Below, piece after piece: positions 1 to 11,915 of a DNA stretch of 64,000 nucleotides. The stretch spans positions 18,298,285-18,362,284 of the forward strand of contig NC_081413.1 in the NCBI RefSeq assembly GCF_030272615.1, read 5' to 3'. The translations under genes were made by a program, and so were the position numbers. Position 1 is the stretch's first letter. Each line of letters begins with the position of its first letter. The stretch is from Cryptomeria japonica (taxonomy: Eukaryota; Streptophyta; Pinopsida; Cupressales; Cupressaceae). Below the pieces are notes generated by a model. That model was given only the letters and a program-made list of their open reading frames with translations. It had not been told where the DNA came from and did not search any database.

Positions 1-855
1 TAGAGAATTTGAGAATCCAAGCTAATGGACCACCTTGTTAGAGGATTTAAGAAGTAACCAAGCTTGTTAGAGCTTACCCGGTTAGGGGATTTAAATTATG
101 CTGTAATTGTTAGAAGACAACAGGTTTTTCTTCATCTGTCTGAATAGCACTACATTTGCTTGATCAGATCCTTTTAAGCTTCAATCTCCCTTTACACAAA
201 CGGCAAATCCATTCTCTGGTTAGGCAACCACATACTCAACTGATTTCCGCCAGCTCTTGCCAACAACTTTTACAAAACAACTTCATAGACCTTAAATACA
301 AATCAATTAGGTCGGTAAGAAAATAAAAACCTAATTCTCTCATAGATATTACAAACAAATCGGTTCAAGTGTGACCATTGGATTTACATAGCAATCTATA
401 CACATTCTTCAAGAAAGTTCCAACCGCTCCATGATCACCACTTCATAGGACTTGTAACTCATCGCGCGCTTTGCATTAGATGCAATCCACTTTTCTCATT
501 CCCTGGACAATCAAACAAATGCACCAAAACAATCTGAACTTATCTTCATACAATGACCACATGTGTCATCATCATTACCACTCAACCATTAATAAACCAA
601 CATAACCATTTCAGCAAACTTAATCGGTTAGGGTTTAACAAAAACCAACTAGTAGGGTTTACCGGTTACATAACATAGAAAGGGTTTAACCTTATACACC
701 AGTTACCGGTTCAACTCACATACTTGTATACCGGTTTACAACATCTTCCTCAAAGCTCTTCCTACTGGTTACAAGACAATAACAACAATAACAAAAATAT
801 CAGCAATATCATAAATACCATTACCGGTTCAATTGACATCAATGACAACATAACA
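1..855 (-). repeat. Copia LTR fragment (minus), cut by window edge
   Basis: Read on the minus strand, the tract starts at 855 with TGTTATGTTGTCATTGATG and soon reaches an ACCGGT motif. This is the layout of the start of the LTR at 6403 (TGTTGGCATGG, then a CATTGATGTCAACCGG stretch). Several further ACCGGT or CCGGTT motifs follow, also as in that LTR. No coding sequence is visible. I cannot tell a solo LTR from one end of a full element, because the rest lies outside the window. No polypurine tract is obvious next to the boundary. Confidence 0.55.
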
Positions 856-904
856 TATCATTAATGCAATCTTCATGCAAATGTCAACAAAATTTACCTT
901 TAAA

Positions 905-1274
905 TATATGAAGATTTATGTGAGATGCATGGAACCTAGCTAGACAAAAATCTACTCCTGGGACTCCTTAGCCAAATGGAGTAGTAGAGAGAAAGAATCA
1001 GACAATATAGGAGATGGAAAGAACAATGTTGACTCAAGCAAATTTACTACATATGTAATGTATTGGACAAAATTTGTTCAAACAATATTATAAATTCTAA
1101 ACAGAGCTCAAGTTATAACAACAAATACTAAGACTCCACATGAGCTATGGAAGGAAGATTGATATCATTTAGGCATCTTAGATATTTGGAAGGAAATGTT
1201 ATATAAAAAGGGATGAAGAAAATTTGGATAAGTTTGATTCTAGATCTGATGAAGGTATTTTTCTTGGTTATTCT
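905..1274 (+). pseudogene. Ty1/copia integrase fragment (plus strand)
   Basis: With several frameshifts and stops, the translation shows two copia pol signatures in order. The first is the PNGVVERKNQTI segment at the end of the integrase core, which carries the catalytic Glu. The second is the KCYIKRDEENLDKFDSRSDE and GIFLGYS segment found between integrase and reverse transcriptase. The fragment stops exactly where an unrelated TGTAGACACC sequence begins at 1275. The rest of pol is missing. It is a dead scrap, oriented opposite to the copia remnant that follows. Confidence 0.7.
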
Positions 1275-1650
1275 TGTAGACACCTAAAATTGTCCCATGC
1301 TTACGAATGCCAATTTTACTAACTATTCTTCTTGATAATTAAATAATCTGCTCATTCTTCCAAATTGACATTATTCCTCTAATTCCATAATCAATTAATA
1401 TTAAATATTCTCTTTCTAATATTAATTAAATAATCTTATTATTTAATTAATTGTGATTATTAAGTTTAATTAAAAGAGCTTAATTGTTTAATTAAATTCA
1501 ATTTCTACTATAGTCTCACAATTAATTATAATTCTTTAAATTATTTAATTGGCTATGATGTCCTCTTAATTAAATAAATTTTCAAATTCATTTACTTTCA
1601 TTTATCTCCCGTTTCAAATTAATTTCATTTTCTTCAAAATTCAAATTCAA
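1275..1650 (+). repeat. TGTAGACACC-type LTR fragment
   Basis: It begins with TGTAGACACCTAAAATTGTC, the same 20 bases that open the 725-bp insertion at 38187. It interrupts the copia fragment at the GYS codons. The body is very AT-rich with many TTAATTAA-like runs, as in the 38.2-kb copy. The right end is not clear: the minus-strand copia remnant takes over near 1655 and I see no second copy of a target duplication. It is probably a truncated LTR. Confidence 0.5.
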
Positions 1651-1654
1651 AACA

Positions 1655-2400
1655 CCACAAGATTTATGAGACCTCAAGTAAAATTGAATGTGGTTTTGTT
1701 TTCCATAAATGCAATACTCACAAAAATCTAAGTCAATATTATAATCATTTAAACCTTCAACAAGGTTTTTATTTTTAAGGTCCTTAGACCCTTTTCTCTA
1801 ATATTGCCAATCCTCTGGTGCCATAACATAGTCTTCTCTATAGGTAACTTTGTTTCAAAAGAAAGAGCACCCTTGGATACCCAAAAGCCATGTCCATCCA
1901 CTGAAGGTGAATCCCTCAAATTTTCCAACGAAGTATCCATAGAATTACTTTTTATAGAAGTGGTATTACACTTAACAGTGTATGCCTCTAGCTTACAAAG
2001 TGTGTCAAATTTGACACCTTTCATAATAACCATAGCACCCTTAACCATTTTACATCTTGCATAAAAAAATACTACCTGCACACCTGCATCTATTAGTTTT
2101 CAAACATATAATAAATTTCATTTTAATCCAGGGATATGCAACACACCACTAATCCTTTTTATTCTACCATCAGAAAACCTGATTCTAACTTTACCACGAC
2201 CAACAATATCTAAATGTGAATCATCACCCAAGTACACCTTACATCCAATAATTTCTTCATATTTAGAAAACCAATCTCTATTGGAAGTCATATGAAAAGA
2301 TGCACCTGAGTCAATTAACCATGCATCTTTTCCTACATGAGTAGCCAAAGGTGCAATAAATGCATCACCATCTTCCTTATTGGACCTAGAATTAGAATCA
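1655..2400 (-). pseudogene. Ty1/copia protease, GAG-pre-integrase and integrase zinc finger (minus)
   Basis: On the minus strand one frame gives a retroviral-type aspartic protease (DAWLIDSGASFHMTSN, 2348-2118, active-site D-S-G, flap-like GVLHIPGLK). After stop codons it gives the GAG-pre-integrase segment (LWHQRIGNI) and then, with further damage, the CEYCIYGKQNHIQF half of the integrase HHCC finger down to about 1655. The two open stretches share a frame, so they are one gene broken by stops. Integrase core, reverse transcriptase and RNase H are absent. The element is truncated against the LTR fragment at 1275. Confidence 0.8.
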
Positions 2401-3167
2401 AACTTCTTCGTTTTCTTCTTATTTTATTCTTTACAATCCTTGTGGATGTGTCCTAATTTACCATAATTCCAACAAATGACTTTGGACTTTCTGAAATATT
2501 TTGATCTCCCTCTAGAATTGGATTTATTATGCTTCTCATTCTTCTTGACTTTTTCCTTAGGATAGCCACAAACAGTTGGGCTTCCTTTGAACTGATGGAT
2601 ACCTTCCTCTGCATCTCTTAACCAAGCAAGGCACCCAACACATCTTTAGACTTCAAAATAATAGAAGTACTATCAATAGCCATAATAAGAAAAGCTCACG
2701 AATCAGGCAAAGAAAAAAGCGAGATCTAGCATTTCTCCTCCTCATCCATCTTAACACCAGAAGATACCAATTGAGCCACCAACATATTAAATGCTTCTAG
2801 GTGGTTTTTAGTTTGTCCACCCTCTTCCATTCTCAAGGAATATAATTTCTTCTCGAAGAAAATCTGATTCAATAAATATTTGGCTTGATTCATTTCACCA
2901 AGCTTAGTCCATAGCTTCTTTGTAGAGGTCTCTTTGTGGACATTGATTAGAACAGTCTGCCAGGAAAAATCTGATTAGACCCTTAGCTTCATGGTCTATA
3001 ACATCATGTTGAGAAATTGTAGTAGGATCTAAAGGTCTTGAGACATTCGCCTCAACAACATCCCACAGGTCTCGATCTATTAGCAAATCCTCCACCTTCA
3101 ACTTCAACATCTCAAAATTACTTCCAAAAAAAATTTTCACCTCTATTCTCCCTGACGAACTTTCCAT
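2401..3167 (-). pseudogene. Ty1/copia gag remnant with damaged zinc knuckle (minus)
   Basis: A gag start is clear at 3167 (MESSSGRIEVKIFFGSNFEM, then LKLKVEDLLIDRDLWDVVEA), the usual N-terminus of plant copia gag. Further down, past stops and frameshifts, near 2495-2440, comes a nucleocapsid knuckle reading CWNYGKLGHIHKDC. The second Cys of the CCHC motif is Tyr, so zinc binding should be lost. It lies directly upstream of the protease of the same element. Gag packages the element RNA in cytoplasmic particles; this copy cannot. Confidence 0.75.
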
Positions 3168-3199
3168 CTAAAAATGTTGCAAATGTGAAGTGGTTGATG

Positions 3200-4328
3200 T
3201 GTTAGTATGGTTTTCATTGATGTCAACATACTGATTTTGTATATCAGTAATTGGTTTGTGCTTTGTATTTTTGATAGGTTACAGTTGTAGTCATGAAGCT
3301 TTGGTATGTTGTTGGATATTGCCTTAGGATGTCATTCTTATGATTTGGTGCTTCATAAGTTGTGCTACGGAAGTGTGCTCAGTGATGATGATATTTGACA
3401 GTATTTGCAATGCTCCATATTTATAGTTTTGATGATGATATCTTAGATTTATGTTGTTCATGTCTTTATCTTTGTTATTCTAATTCAGGACATGATGATG
3501 TGCTCTAAAGTTATGGTTGTTGATATGTTCATTTTGGGTCCAATTAACCTTGAATGTTCTCTTTTTTTGCTATGGTGATTGTGGCATATGGATAATGTGT
3601 TGCTTTGGTCAATGTAGTGCTTTGTGGTGTGGTCCACTTCTTATTCCTTTCCATTGTGAGAATGTTTAGTGTAGACCTATTTCAAATTATGTTTCAGTAA
3701 TTTATTTTTCTGACTTGGGAGACTTCTATTTAAGAGATGAGTATAAATAAAGGATGATTGTAATGAAGAAGTATGTGAAGCAAGTTGATTAAGAAAGAAG
3801 ACCTATCTCTTGTTGGTACGAATTTTTGCGAGGTTGTGTATAGTTGTGGTTGAGCATTATGGTAGTGTGTTGATGTTGTTTGGTACCAAAGGCAATGAGC
3901 CAAAGGTTTCTTTCGACATTGCAGCTTAGTAGCAATTGTTCTTTGGTGGTGGATTACTTCTTTTTCCTTCTTCTTCTTCTTCTTCTGGGCAGCAGTGAGC
4001 CCTCTCCTTTTCTAATGGTTTTAGCTCGGCAACTTGAGCCCACTTGTAGTGAGCATTCTCACAGTGAGCCACCCTTTGTAAAAATTACCTTAACTGGTGT
4101 CATCCTAATAGGTGTTTTATACTTGATAATTAGCATTCTCCATGGTTTTTCCCTTCTTGGGTTTTCCATGTAAAATCTAGTGTTTCATGTGTGTTCTCTC
4201 TCATGCTTATATCTGTTTATGGTTAAGTAATCGAGAATTAGTTTACCAGATTTTTTTTGGTGAAATAAGTAAAATATTTTAATTGACAATTGATTCACCC
4301 TCCTCTCAGTTGTCCAAGATATTCAACA
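3200..4328 (+). repeat. Solo copia LTR (plus) inside the minus copia leader
   Basis: It starts TGTTAGTATGG and ends TTGTCCAAGATATTCAACA. Near its 3' end it has a stretch (CTCCATGGTTTTTCCCTTCT, then TGGGTTTTCCATG) that parallels the one before the end of the LTR at 6403-8073. It separates the minus-strand gag start (3167) from its primer-binding site (4436-4448), so it inserted into that leader. No matching 5-bp duplication is left: the flanks read TGATG and AAAAA. There is no internal coding sequence. Confidence 0.6.
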
Positions 4329-4435
4329 AAAAAGTACTGCAACAAGATCAAAAAGTATCTTCTACACAAGCTCTCACTCGAATCTGGATTAGTTCAAAAA
4401 ACCCACTAACCTACAACTAAAAACAAAGGTGATCA

Positions 4436-4448
4436 GACTCTAATACCA
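4436..4448 (-). other. Primer-binding site, initiator tRNA-Met type (minus copia)
   Basis: On the minus strand the sequence is TGGTATTAGAGTC, one transition away from the plant initiator-Met copia site TGGTATCAGAG. It lies two bases inside the CA end of the LTR at 4451, as expected for minus-strand priming. Confidence 0.75.
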
Positions 4449-4450
4449 CT

Positions 4451-4870
4451 TGTAAGGAAGATAAGTAGCGAAATAACTTCCTACACTAACCTTGAGAGGA
4501 GGATAATGCAAAATTTTTATAGATTGTTATGAGGTAAAAGCACAAACTTGCTTCGCACTTGGGGCTAATTGGGTGTAGTTCGGTCGAACTTAGTCTGGTC
4601 GAACTGAGTTTGGCTGAACTAAGTCCAGCCAGACTATTTCCCTGCCACGTGGCGCAGATGTGCCACCAATAGTTTGGCCAAACTATTGGTGTCATAATCC
4701 AGGTTTTTTGTGAGCACCCAAATGCAAAAGAGTCAAAATAATTCAAAATAGTTCGGCCGCACTCAGTTTGACCGGACTAAGTTTGGCCAAACTCACCTAT
4801 GTGGCAGGTGATGTGGCAGCCAAATCACCTATTTTGTCTCATTTCTAAAACTTTTCACTTCTATCAAATT
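4451..4870 (-). repeat. 5' LTR of the minus copia element, with GGCC palindromes
   Basis: The plus-strand TG at 4451 is the complement of the LTR's terminal CA next to the primer-binding site. The tract contains many variants of a short palindrome such as AGTTTGGCCAAACT, AGTTCGGCCGCACT and AGTTCGGTCGAACT (4574-4795). The outer LTR end is not certain; 4870 is only where this composition stops. The open frame here comes from the repeats and is not a gene. Confidence 0.55.
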
Positions 4871-6402
4871 TTTGTTGCTCAATTTCTCTTCAGGCAAATT
4901 ATTGTTTTACAAAAATAAAAAAATACCCTTTTGTAGAGCTCGAAGTCACGAATTTGGACATATAATTCTTTTTAATATTTTGATTAATTTTAGTATTTTT
5001 TATTTTTTAAACATTGTGAGTAGGTTTTTTAAGTTCAAAAAGAAGCCGATTTGAAATTTAAAAAAAATCTTAATGATATTAAAAAAAATTTAAAAATATA
5101 TTTTTCACTCGATGAGAGAATCTTCTCCAAAAGGGTATAATATTTTTTTTGATAATGATAAATTTAGTAGACTTATGATGACCCCAAATGAAAACTACCA
5201 AATTCAAGTATGTTGGAATTTAAAATATTATTACGAGAAAAATATACGTCAAAATTTAAAGTTTTTTTTAACACTGCATATATATGTTCTCTATTTGAAA
5301 AATTAAAATTAGAAAAAAATAAGTTCATTTTCATTTTGTTTGGTGACGCCGACTAGAACCCCTGATTTTCAACATTTTTCAGCAATAAAAAATCTGTCTT
5401 TGAATATATAAAAAAAATATCGAATTTTTTTTTTAAAAATTTAAAATAACAAACATAAATTTCATTAATATTTATATATTTGATCAATTTACATAATTCT
5501 AAAATTCAATTTAAAAATGTCACTTTTATGCGGTCGAAGTTAAACAGTTTTGGTTGTGTTGGCCACTTCCTTTATAAAAGTGTGACACAACATTGTACTT
5601 TTTCCCTACGACAATTATAGAAAATTAACAGTTTTAGACATAATAGCATGCATAACACAACACAGTGATTTACGTGGGCAAAACCCTTTCAAGAGAAAAA
5701 CCCCACAGTCCAAAAGTCGCCCAATATATTATTTGATAATCAATAACAAATTACAATATACATACAAAGAAATCTCTTCACATGAATACCACCAACTAGA
5801 GATTCAGAGGTAACTTAATAACTATAAGACTCTTATACCCAACCTCCATCTCACACACCTCATATATAGGACATACAATACATGAAATCATCAAACTGTA
5901 TTACAAAACCATGGGGTAAAACCACCCAATAAAGTGGAACCGACCTTATATCCAACCCTAGTTTCCCTATGATGTGTCAAAACACACATCAATGTGTATT
6001 CCTCCCTTTTACATCTTATTTATGTGTTTGATGCATTTTTTATATTTCCTATTTCAGCAGACCAAACTTCTAGAGGCCATAACTTGTGAATTAGGTGTCT
6101 GATTGACGAACCGTTTGAAGAACCAAAAATCTTATGACATGCTCTCTCACCTCATAATACACTATGCCTATTATGCCCACTTTTCAGGATGTTTCAGAGG
6201 CTCTAAAGTCCTTAAAATTAAATTTAAATCTTTCATCCCAACCTTCAAAAAGAGAAACTTTAATATCTTCAAATCTAGTTATGATTTTGCACCAAAACTT
6301 CACCGGCATGCTTATCTAGCCAATATAAATCTTTGGGGAAAATTTTGAACCAATTTGTACCCAAACAAAAACTTACTATAAATATTAACCTTATGTAAAT
6401 GT
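4871..6402. other. AT-rich non-coding tract
   Basis: I see no gene. 4871-5640 is very AT-rich with poly-A/T runs. 5650-5960 contains the phrase GATTTACGTGGGCAAAACCC followed by a purine-rich piece, which resembles segments inside plant copia LTRs, so an old minus LTR is possible. 6060-6360 is unassigned. The short open frames have no recognisable content. Confidence 0.4.
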
Positions 6403-8073
6403 TGTTGGCATGGAGTTGACATTGATGTCAACCGGTATTCCAGGTTACCGGTAGAGTGTGTCAACCGGTATGAAGAAGATTGAACCGGCATAAAGAAGAG
6501 AAGTATGTTCTGATTTGATAGATAATATCACCAGTATGAGGTGAGATGCAGGAGTGTGTTAGCATGCTTTAGTAATAATTAGTAAGCCATAAATCGGTAT
6601 GATGGTTGGCTGTTTGTTTGTGATGAAGAGGTGGAATGTTAGACGAATCACAACAACACCCGGTGAAGCAAAACAAAAAGAATGACATGAAGACATACCA
6701 GAAGGCAAGATGAATTGTCAGGAAATGTGTTGCCGGTAAGAGTGATTGTTCAGTGTGTTGGACATACTAGTAAGGGTTTGTACTAGTAGAGATGTTCTAG
6801 GTTGAACCAACTCTTTGTCGGTGAGTTGAATGTTTGCTAATGTGTGCCCCATGGTGTTGAGGTGGAAAACATGCAGAGGTCAGTGAAATGTTCATCAACA
6901 TGGTTGTCTGTGTTGTAGGTGGTCATTAAATGATAAAACTGCAAATCACAGGTTGATGATAGATAGATGCAGCTTGAGGAAGAATGGATGATAGAGAATG
7001 ATCAGATAGTTGAAGAATTGTGATCGAAGCATGAAATCCAATTGCAGTTTGACCTCGAAAAAGAAACATTTGGATTATAAATGGGGTCGACAAAGAACAA
7101 GGCCAAAAAGCAGGGTTAAGTTTTATATTTTTCGCAAACATGCATTGGATGAATAAAAATGTATACAGATGCATCTCCCCAAAGCAGGTGAGTGATCAAA
7201 CGCAGATCAAATCAGATGGGATATAGATTCGATTTAAGAAGGTAAACCCTAACCATCATAAGTTTGAATTAGTTTTTGGCGAGAAGCCTCAAGCTTAAAA
7301 GATGTTGACCTGAGACTGATATGTGATGATGCTGGTAAATGAAAGAGAGTGGACAGAGACTGTGTTGAGGGAAAAATAATAAATATCTGAAGTGGCTGTG
7401 TGTTGAAGGAGAAACCGGTAAGGTGTGTGTGAACCAGCAAAGGAAAAACCAGTAGAGGCAGAACTTGGCAAAGTGTGATCAAGTGTGAATTGAATCCCGT
7501 AGTCAAAGGAAGATAAGGTTTAGCAAAGTAAGAATCAGCTGAAAGGCATTGTTGGAGGGTGTGTGGAGTTTTCACAGACCAGTAAGATTGAAACCAGTAG
7601 AGCAAAGTATTGAAGGGTTGCAAAACTTTATTTGTAATAGGGAATTTATTTGTATATTTGAATTGTCTTCACTAAGTAGGTGCTTAGTGCAGGGGTTGTA
7701 GCTCCTTTAGGTTGTAGCCTATAAATTATTTAGGGGTTGGTTCTCCTTTGAGTCAGTGCTCATAAATCAGGGTTTGGTGCCCTAAAATTGTAATAAGAAC
7801 ATTTTCATTGTGAGGTTTGATTGGAGTAGAAGATCTCCAGTAGCTATTCTCACCGAGGTTTTTCCCACATTGGGTTTTCCTCGTATATTTGGTATTTTGT
7901 GATGCATTCTTGTGTATGTGTTATATTGATCTTATAGAAAATCCTTTCACACTTAGTTTGCATTGTTTGGTTTACCGGTCAACACTCTGTTTGTTTTATA
8001 TTGTACTGGTATATCCCTGATTAGGAAAGAAGTGTTTAAATCATTGATTCTTAGTGATCCATTGTGTCCAACA
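6403..8073 (+). repeat. 5' LTR of the SIRE-type copia
   Basis: It runs 1671 bp from TGTTGGCATGGAG to GTGTCCAACA, and the 3' LTR at 15137-16831 repeats it throughout. It is rich in ACCGGT motifs. Differences from the 3' copy are many single substitutions plus small indels, so the insertion is not recent. The open frames inside are unshared noise. Confidence 0.9.
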
Positions 8074-8075
8074 AT

Positions 8076-8086
8076 TGGTATCAGAG
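8076..8086 (+). other. Primer-binding site (initiator tRNA-Met)
   Basis: TGGTATCAGAG lies two bases after the CA end of the 5' LTR and matches exactly the plant copia site complementary to the 3' end of initiator tRNA-Met. Confidence 0.95.
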
Positions 8087-8148
8087 AATAGGTGCCCCAT
8101 TTTGTCAAAGCGTTGTCTAGCTTGGGTAGATCTTGTCAAGTGTTCACA

Positions 8149-10340
8149 ATGGCAATAAATGAATCTGCCTCCTCAAAAGCTCTTATGTTTGATGATGTCA
8201 ACTATGCCTTTTGGAGTAGAAGAATGGAAACCTATTTGTCGTCTCTAGGTTTTCATGTATGGATGTCGGTTGTGAATGGGTATATAGTCCCTAATAATCC
8301 CCCTACTGATCTAGATTCTAAGAAGGAATATGAGAACAATTCTAAAGCTAAAAATGTCATTCTTAGTGGGTTATCTGATAATGAGTTTGTTAAGGTCATG
8401 CACTACTCATCAGCCAAAGAAACTTGGGATAAGTTGCAGAAAATATTTGAAGGCAATGCTAAAGTCAAAGAAGCCAAGTTATAGACATTGAGAGCACAAC
8501 TTGAGGGTTTGAAGATGAGAGATGAAGAGAAGATTGTTGACTATCTCCAAAGAATTGATGAAACAACAAACACCATTAGAGGGCTTGGAGAAGAAATAAA
8601 AGATGAGGTGGTAGTGAAGAAAGTACTTAGATCTCTAACATCTAAGTATGATACAAAGGTTTCAGCAATAGAAGAAGAAAAAGATCTAAAAATATTTACA
8701 ATGGATGAGCTATATAGCTCCCTAATTGCTTATGAGATGAGGATTGTCGGTACTGAGGCTATGAAGAAAGAAGCTGCATTCAAAACATCAAGGAAAGGAA
8801 AAGAAGATTCTGCTCAAGATGGAACTGGTGAGGGTTCTGATGATATCATGGAAAACTTTGTTAGAAGACTCAAGATGGGTTCCGGCAAATACAAAGGCAA
8901 GTTGCCCTTGAAATGTTTCAATTGTGGAAATATTAGACATTTTTCTGCCAAATGTCCCTATGGTGATAAGAATGAAGATGATCAATCAAGTGGTAGTATA
9001 TCATACAATAAGGAAAAGCAAAAGAATGTCTACCGGCATGGTATAAGAGGCAATCGGAAGTAGAGTAGTCTTTACACACATGAAAATGATACCACAGATG
9101 AGGAGAGTGCCTTAAATGATTGTTGTAGTGAAGATGAAGTCAGATAAAACCTTTTTATGGCCCAAGAGGTTCTGGTACCAGAAGAAGCAGAAGAAGAAGA
9201 GCAAGAAGGAGAAGTAGATCTTGAAGCAAAGCTCATCAGTGCCTTGAAAGAGCTAAAGAAAACAAGAAGAGATTTGAAGAAAGTGAAAAAGGTTGCAGCT
9301 AAAGAACAAGAGATGCTGGAGAAATCTCTTGAAGAATCCAAGAAAACAATTATATATCTAAAAATTCAATTGGAAGAGGCCAAGAGTATTTGTGAAGTTA
9401 CTAGTACCAACTTGAGTAAAAAGGAGAAGGAGCATAAAAAACTAGAAGAAGAAATTGTTAAGCTCTTAAAGGAATTAGAGAAGAGAAAGAATGAACTAAT
9501 GATGAGAAGCAAGTATGAAAGCAGCACAAAGGCCCTAGATAAAATGTTGAGCAAACAAAAATCTTCAAAGGATACCGATGGCTTAGGATTTGAAGAAGGA
9601 CATAATTCAAATAACAGAGACACATCTGATAAGGAGATACAGTTCACTTCTTCAAATGAAGGTGAAGAGAATAAGACATTCACGATAAGCAAGGATGTCG
9701 GTAAGAAGACATATGTAGATGTTGTTAGAAACTGCCACACAAACCGGTATACACAATCAATGAACTGGAAGTCACACTCAATGTACTGACATGCAGATCC
9801 AAAGAGAAATGCAAGAGTTGATCATGAAGGATTCACCAGAGTTAGTTGCATGAAAGGAAGACCCCCAATGAGGCAGTCATTTGCAGGACCAAGCCAACCT
9901 AACCGGTATGTTCTGAACTTTCATGGTTATTGTCACTGATGTAATAAGTTTGGTCATAGAATGGCAGATTGTAGGAAAATGAATGTAAACCCCAGTTTTG
10001 AGAGTAGAAACTCATTTCCTGCATTACAAAGTACAAATGTCACATGTTATAATTGCAATGAGTTTGGTCATAAGATTTATGAGTGTAAGATAAATGTGAT
10101 GATGTCCTACAAGAATGCTTTGGATACATCTTTCAATGCTAATGTAAAATGTTACAAGTGTCAAAATTTTGGTCACATAGCAAGGCATTGCAAGCTGAGA
10201 ACTGATGAGCAAAAGAAAACAGTATCAAATAAGAAGATAGAGACAAAAATGGAACACAAGATGACAAAAGAGGAGAAGAAAGAAGAAAAATGGGTTTGGA
10301 TAGAGAAGGAGAAGAACAAGACAGAGTCAAGCTTGATTGT
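8149..10340 (+). pseudogene. Copia gag with coiled coil and four zinc knuckles, interrupted
   Basis: The ATG at 8149 gives MAINESASSKALMFDDVNYA and a copia capsid region (FWSRRMETYL, SAKETWDKLQKIFEG). A first knuckle, CFNCGNIRHFSAKC, lies near 8918. A Lys/Glu-rich coiled coil of about 130 residues (9200-9530) is followed by the GLGFEEG motif, then three knuckles: one spoiled by a stop near 9937, CYNCNEFGHKIYEC, and CYKCQNFGHIARHC. One frame runs through all of it, with stops at 8482 (TAG), 9061 (TAG), 9145 (TAA), 9787 (TGA) and 9937 (TGA). The protein would form the particle and bind element RNA. The coiled coil plus GLGF region is typical of SIRE-lineage gag. Confidence 0.85.
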
Positions 10341-11915
10341 GCAAACTGCTCTACATACTAAAACGAGGAATCTATGGGTAGTAGATAGTGGCTACTCAAA
10401 TCACATGACCGGAGACAAGAAATTTTTTATCAAGCTTGATGATTGGAATGGTGGTTTTGTCTAGTTTGGTGACAACTCCTCTATCAAGATTAAGGGTTGT
10501 GGTACATTGAATATTGATGGAAAGCTCAAGGCTCATGATGTGTAGTATGTGGAAGGACTAAAGCATAATCTGTTGAGTGTAAGTCAAATGTGTGACAAAG
10601 GGTACAAGTTCACATTTGACTCTATTGGTTGTCAGATAAGCAAGCAAAGTACCGATTAGGTTGTGGTAGAAGGAAAGAGGACATATGGCAATGTCTACAA
10701 TTTGAAGGAATGCTATGAGTCCCAATGTATGATGGGACAATTTGATGAAAGTTGGTTGTGGCATGGGAGATTAGGCCACGTGAACTTTGATAATCTGGTG
10801 AAGATAAGCAAAAATTGGTATGTAAGAAATATTCCACAAATAACTAAACCAACAAGTACTTTTTGTGATGAATGCGTCATAGGCAACCAAATCAAAGTGA
10901 GTTTCAAAACAAAAGAGTACAATACCTCAAGACCTTTGGAGTTAGTACATACAAATTTGTGTGGACCAACAAGGACAAGGGCTTTGACCAGTGAGAGATA
11001 CTTCATGCTATTCATTGATGACTACTCAAGGATGACTTGGGTGACATTTATGCATGACAAATCATAGGCATTTGAAAGATTCAATATTTTCAGAAGAATG
11101 GTTGAAAATGATAGTGGATGTCGGTTAAAGTGCTTAAGATCAGACTGGGGTGGAGAATATTATTCAAATGAGTCTATTGAATACTGTGAGAAACATGGAA
11201 TCCAAAGATAGTATTCAGCAACAAGAACACCACAGCAAAATGGTGTGGCAGAAAGGAAGAATAGGACTGTGAAGGAGATGGCTAGAACAATGTTGAATGA
11301 GGCTAGCATACAGGATACATACTAGAAGGAAGCAATTCATACTAGTGTCTACATATTAAACCGGGTATAGATAAGAGTGAACAGTATAATGACTCCTTAT
11401 GAGTTATGGTATGACCGGAAACCATAAGTGTTTCATCAAAAGAGATGCTGATGGATTAGGAAGTTTTGATTCCCAAAGTGATGAAGGAATCTTATTGGGT
11501 TACTCAACCAATAGAAAAGCCTATAAATGCTACAATAAAGAGATTAAGAAAATTGGTTGATAGTATAAATGTGATAATAGATGAAGACCTACTTAAGAGA
11601 AAATCTACACCGACACCCTACATTGATGATTCAAATGTTGAATATGAAGAACAATCTGACAATGGACTAGTAGAAGAAGCACCAAGAAAGAACCGCAACC
11701 GGTATGTGCAGAAGAACCATCTGGAAGAAATGGTCATAGGAGATAAAAATGAAAGTGTGCAAACTAGAAGGAGACTAGCCCGAAACAATGAGTAGGTAAA
11801 TTTCTACCTCATAACATAACTTGAGCCCAAAACTTTTGATGAAGCTAGTAAAAGTGAAAAGTGGGTAGATGCTATGGATGAAGAGCTAAAACAAATTGAG
11901 AAAAATCAAACTTGG
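10341..11915 (+). pseudogene. Copia pol, first part: protease, integrase, start of reverse transcriptase
   Basis: In order: an aspartic protease (LWVVDSGYSNHMTGDKKFF, 10372-10430); GAG-pre-integrase (LWHGRLGHVNFDNL, then CDECVIGNQ completing the HHCC finger); and an integrase core with DDYSRMTWV, RSDWGGEYYSNES and the Glu in PQQNGVAERKNRT. The usual LDLCGP motif reads HTNLCGP, so the first catalytic Asp is Asn. Stops, mostly TAG, fall at 10462 and beyond, including 11065. Near 11427 a deletion after YELWYDRKP removes about ten residues and shifts the frame. The tail reads WVDAMDEELKQIEKNQTW and stops at the TSD of the next feature. Confidence 0.85.
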
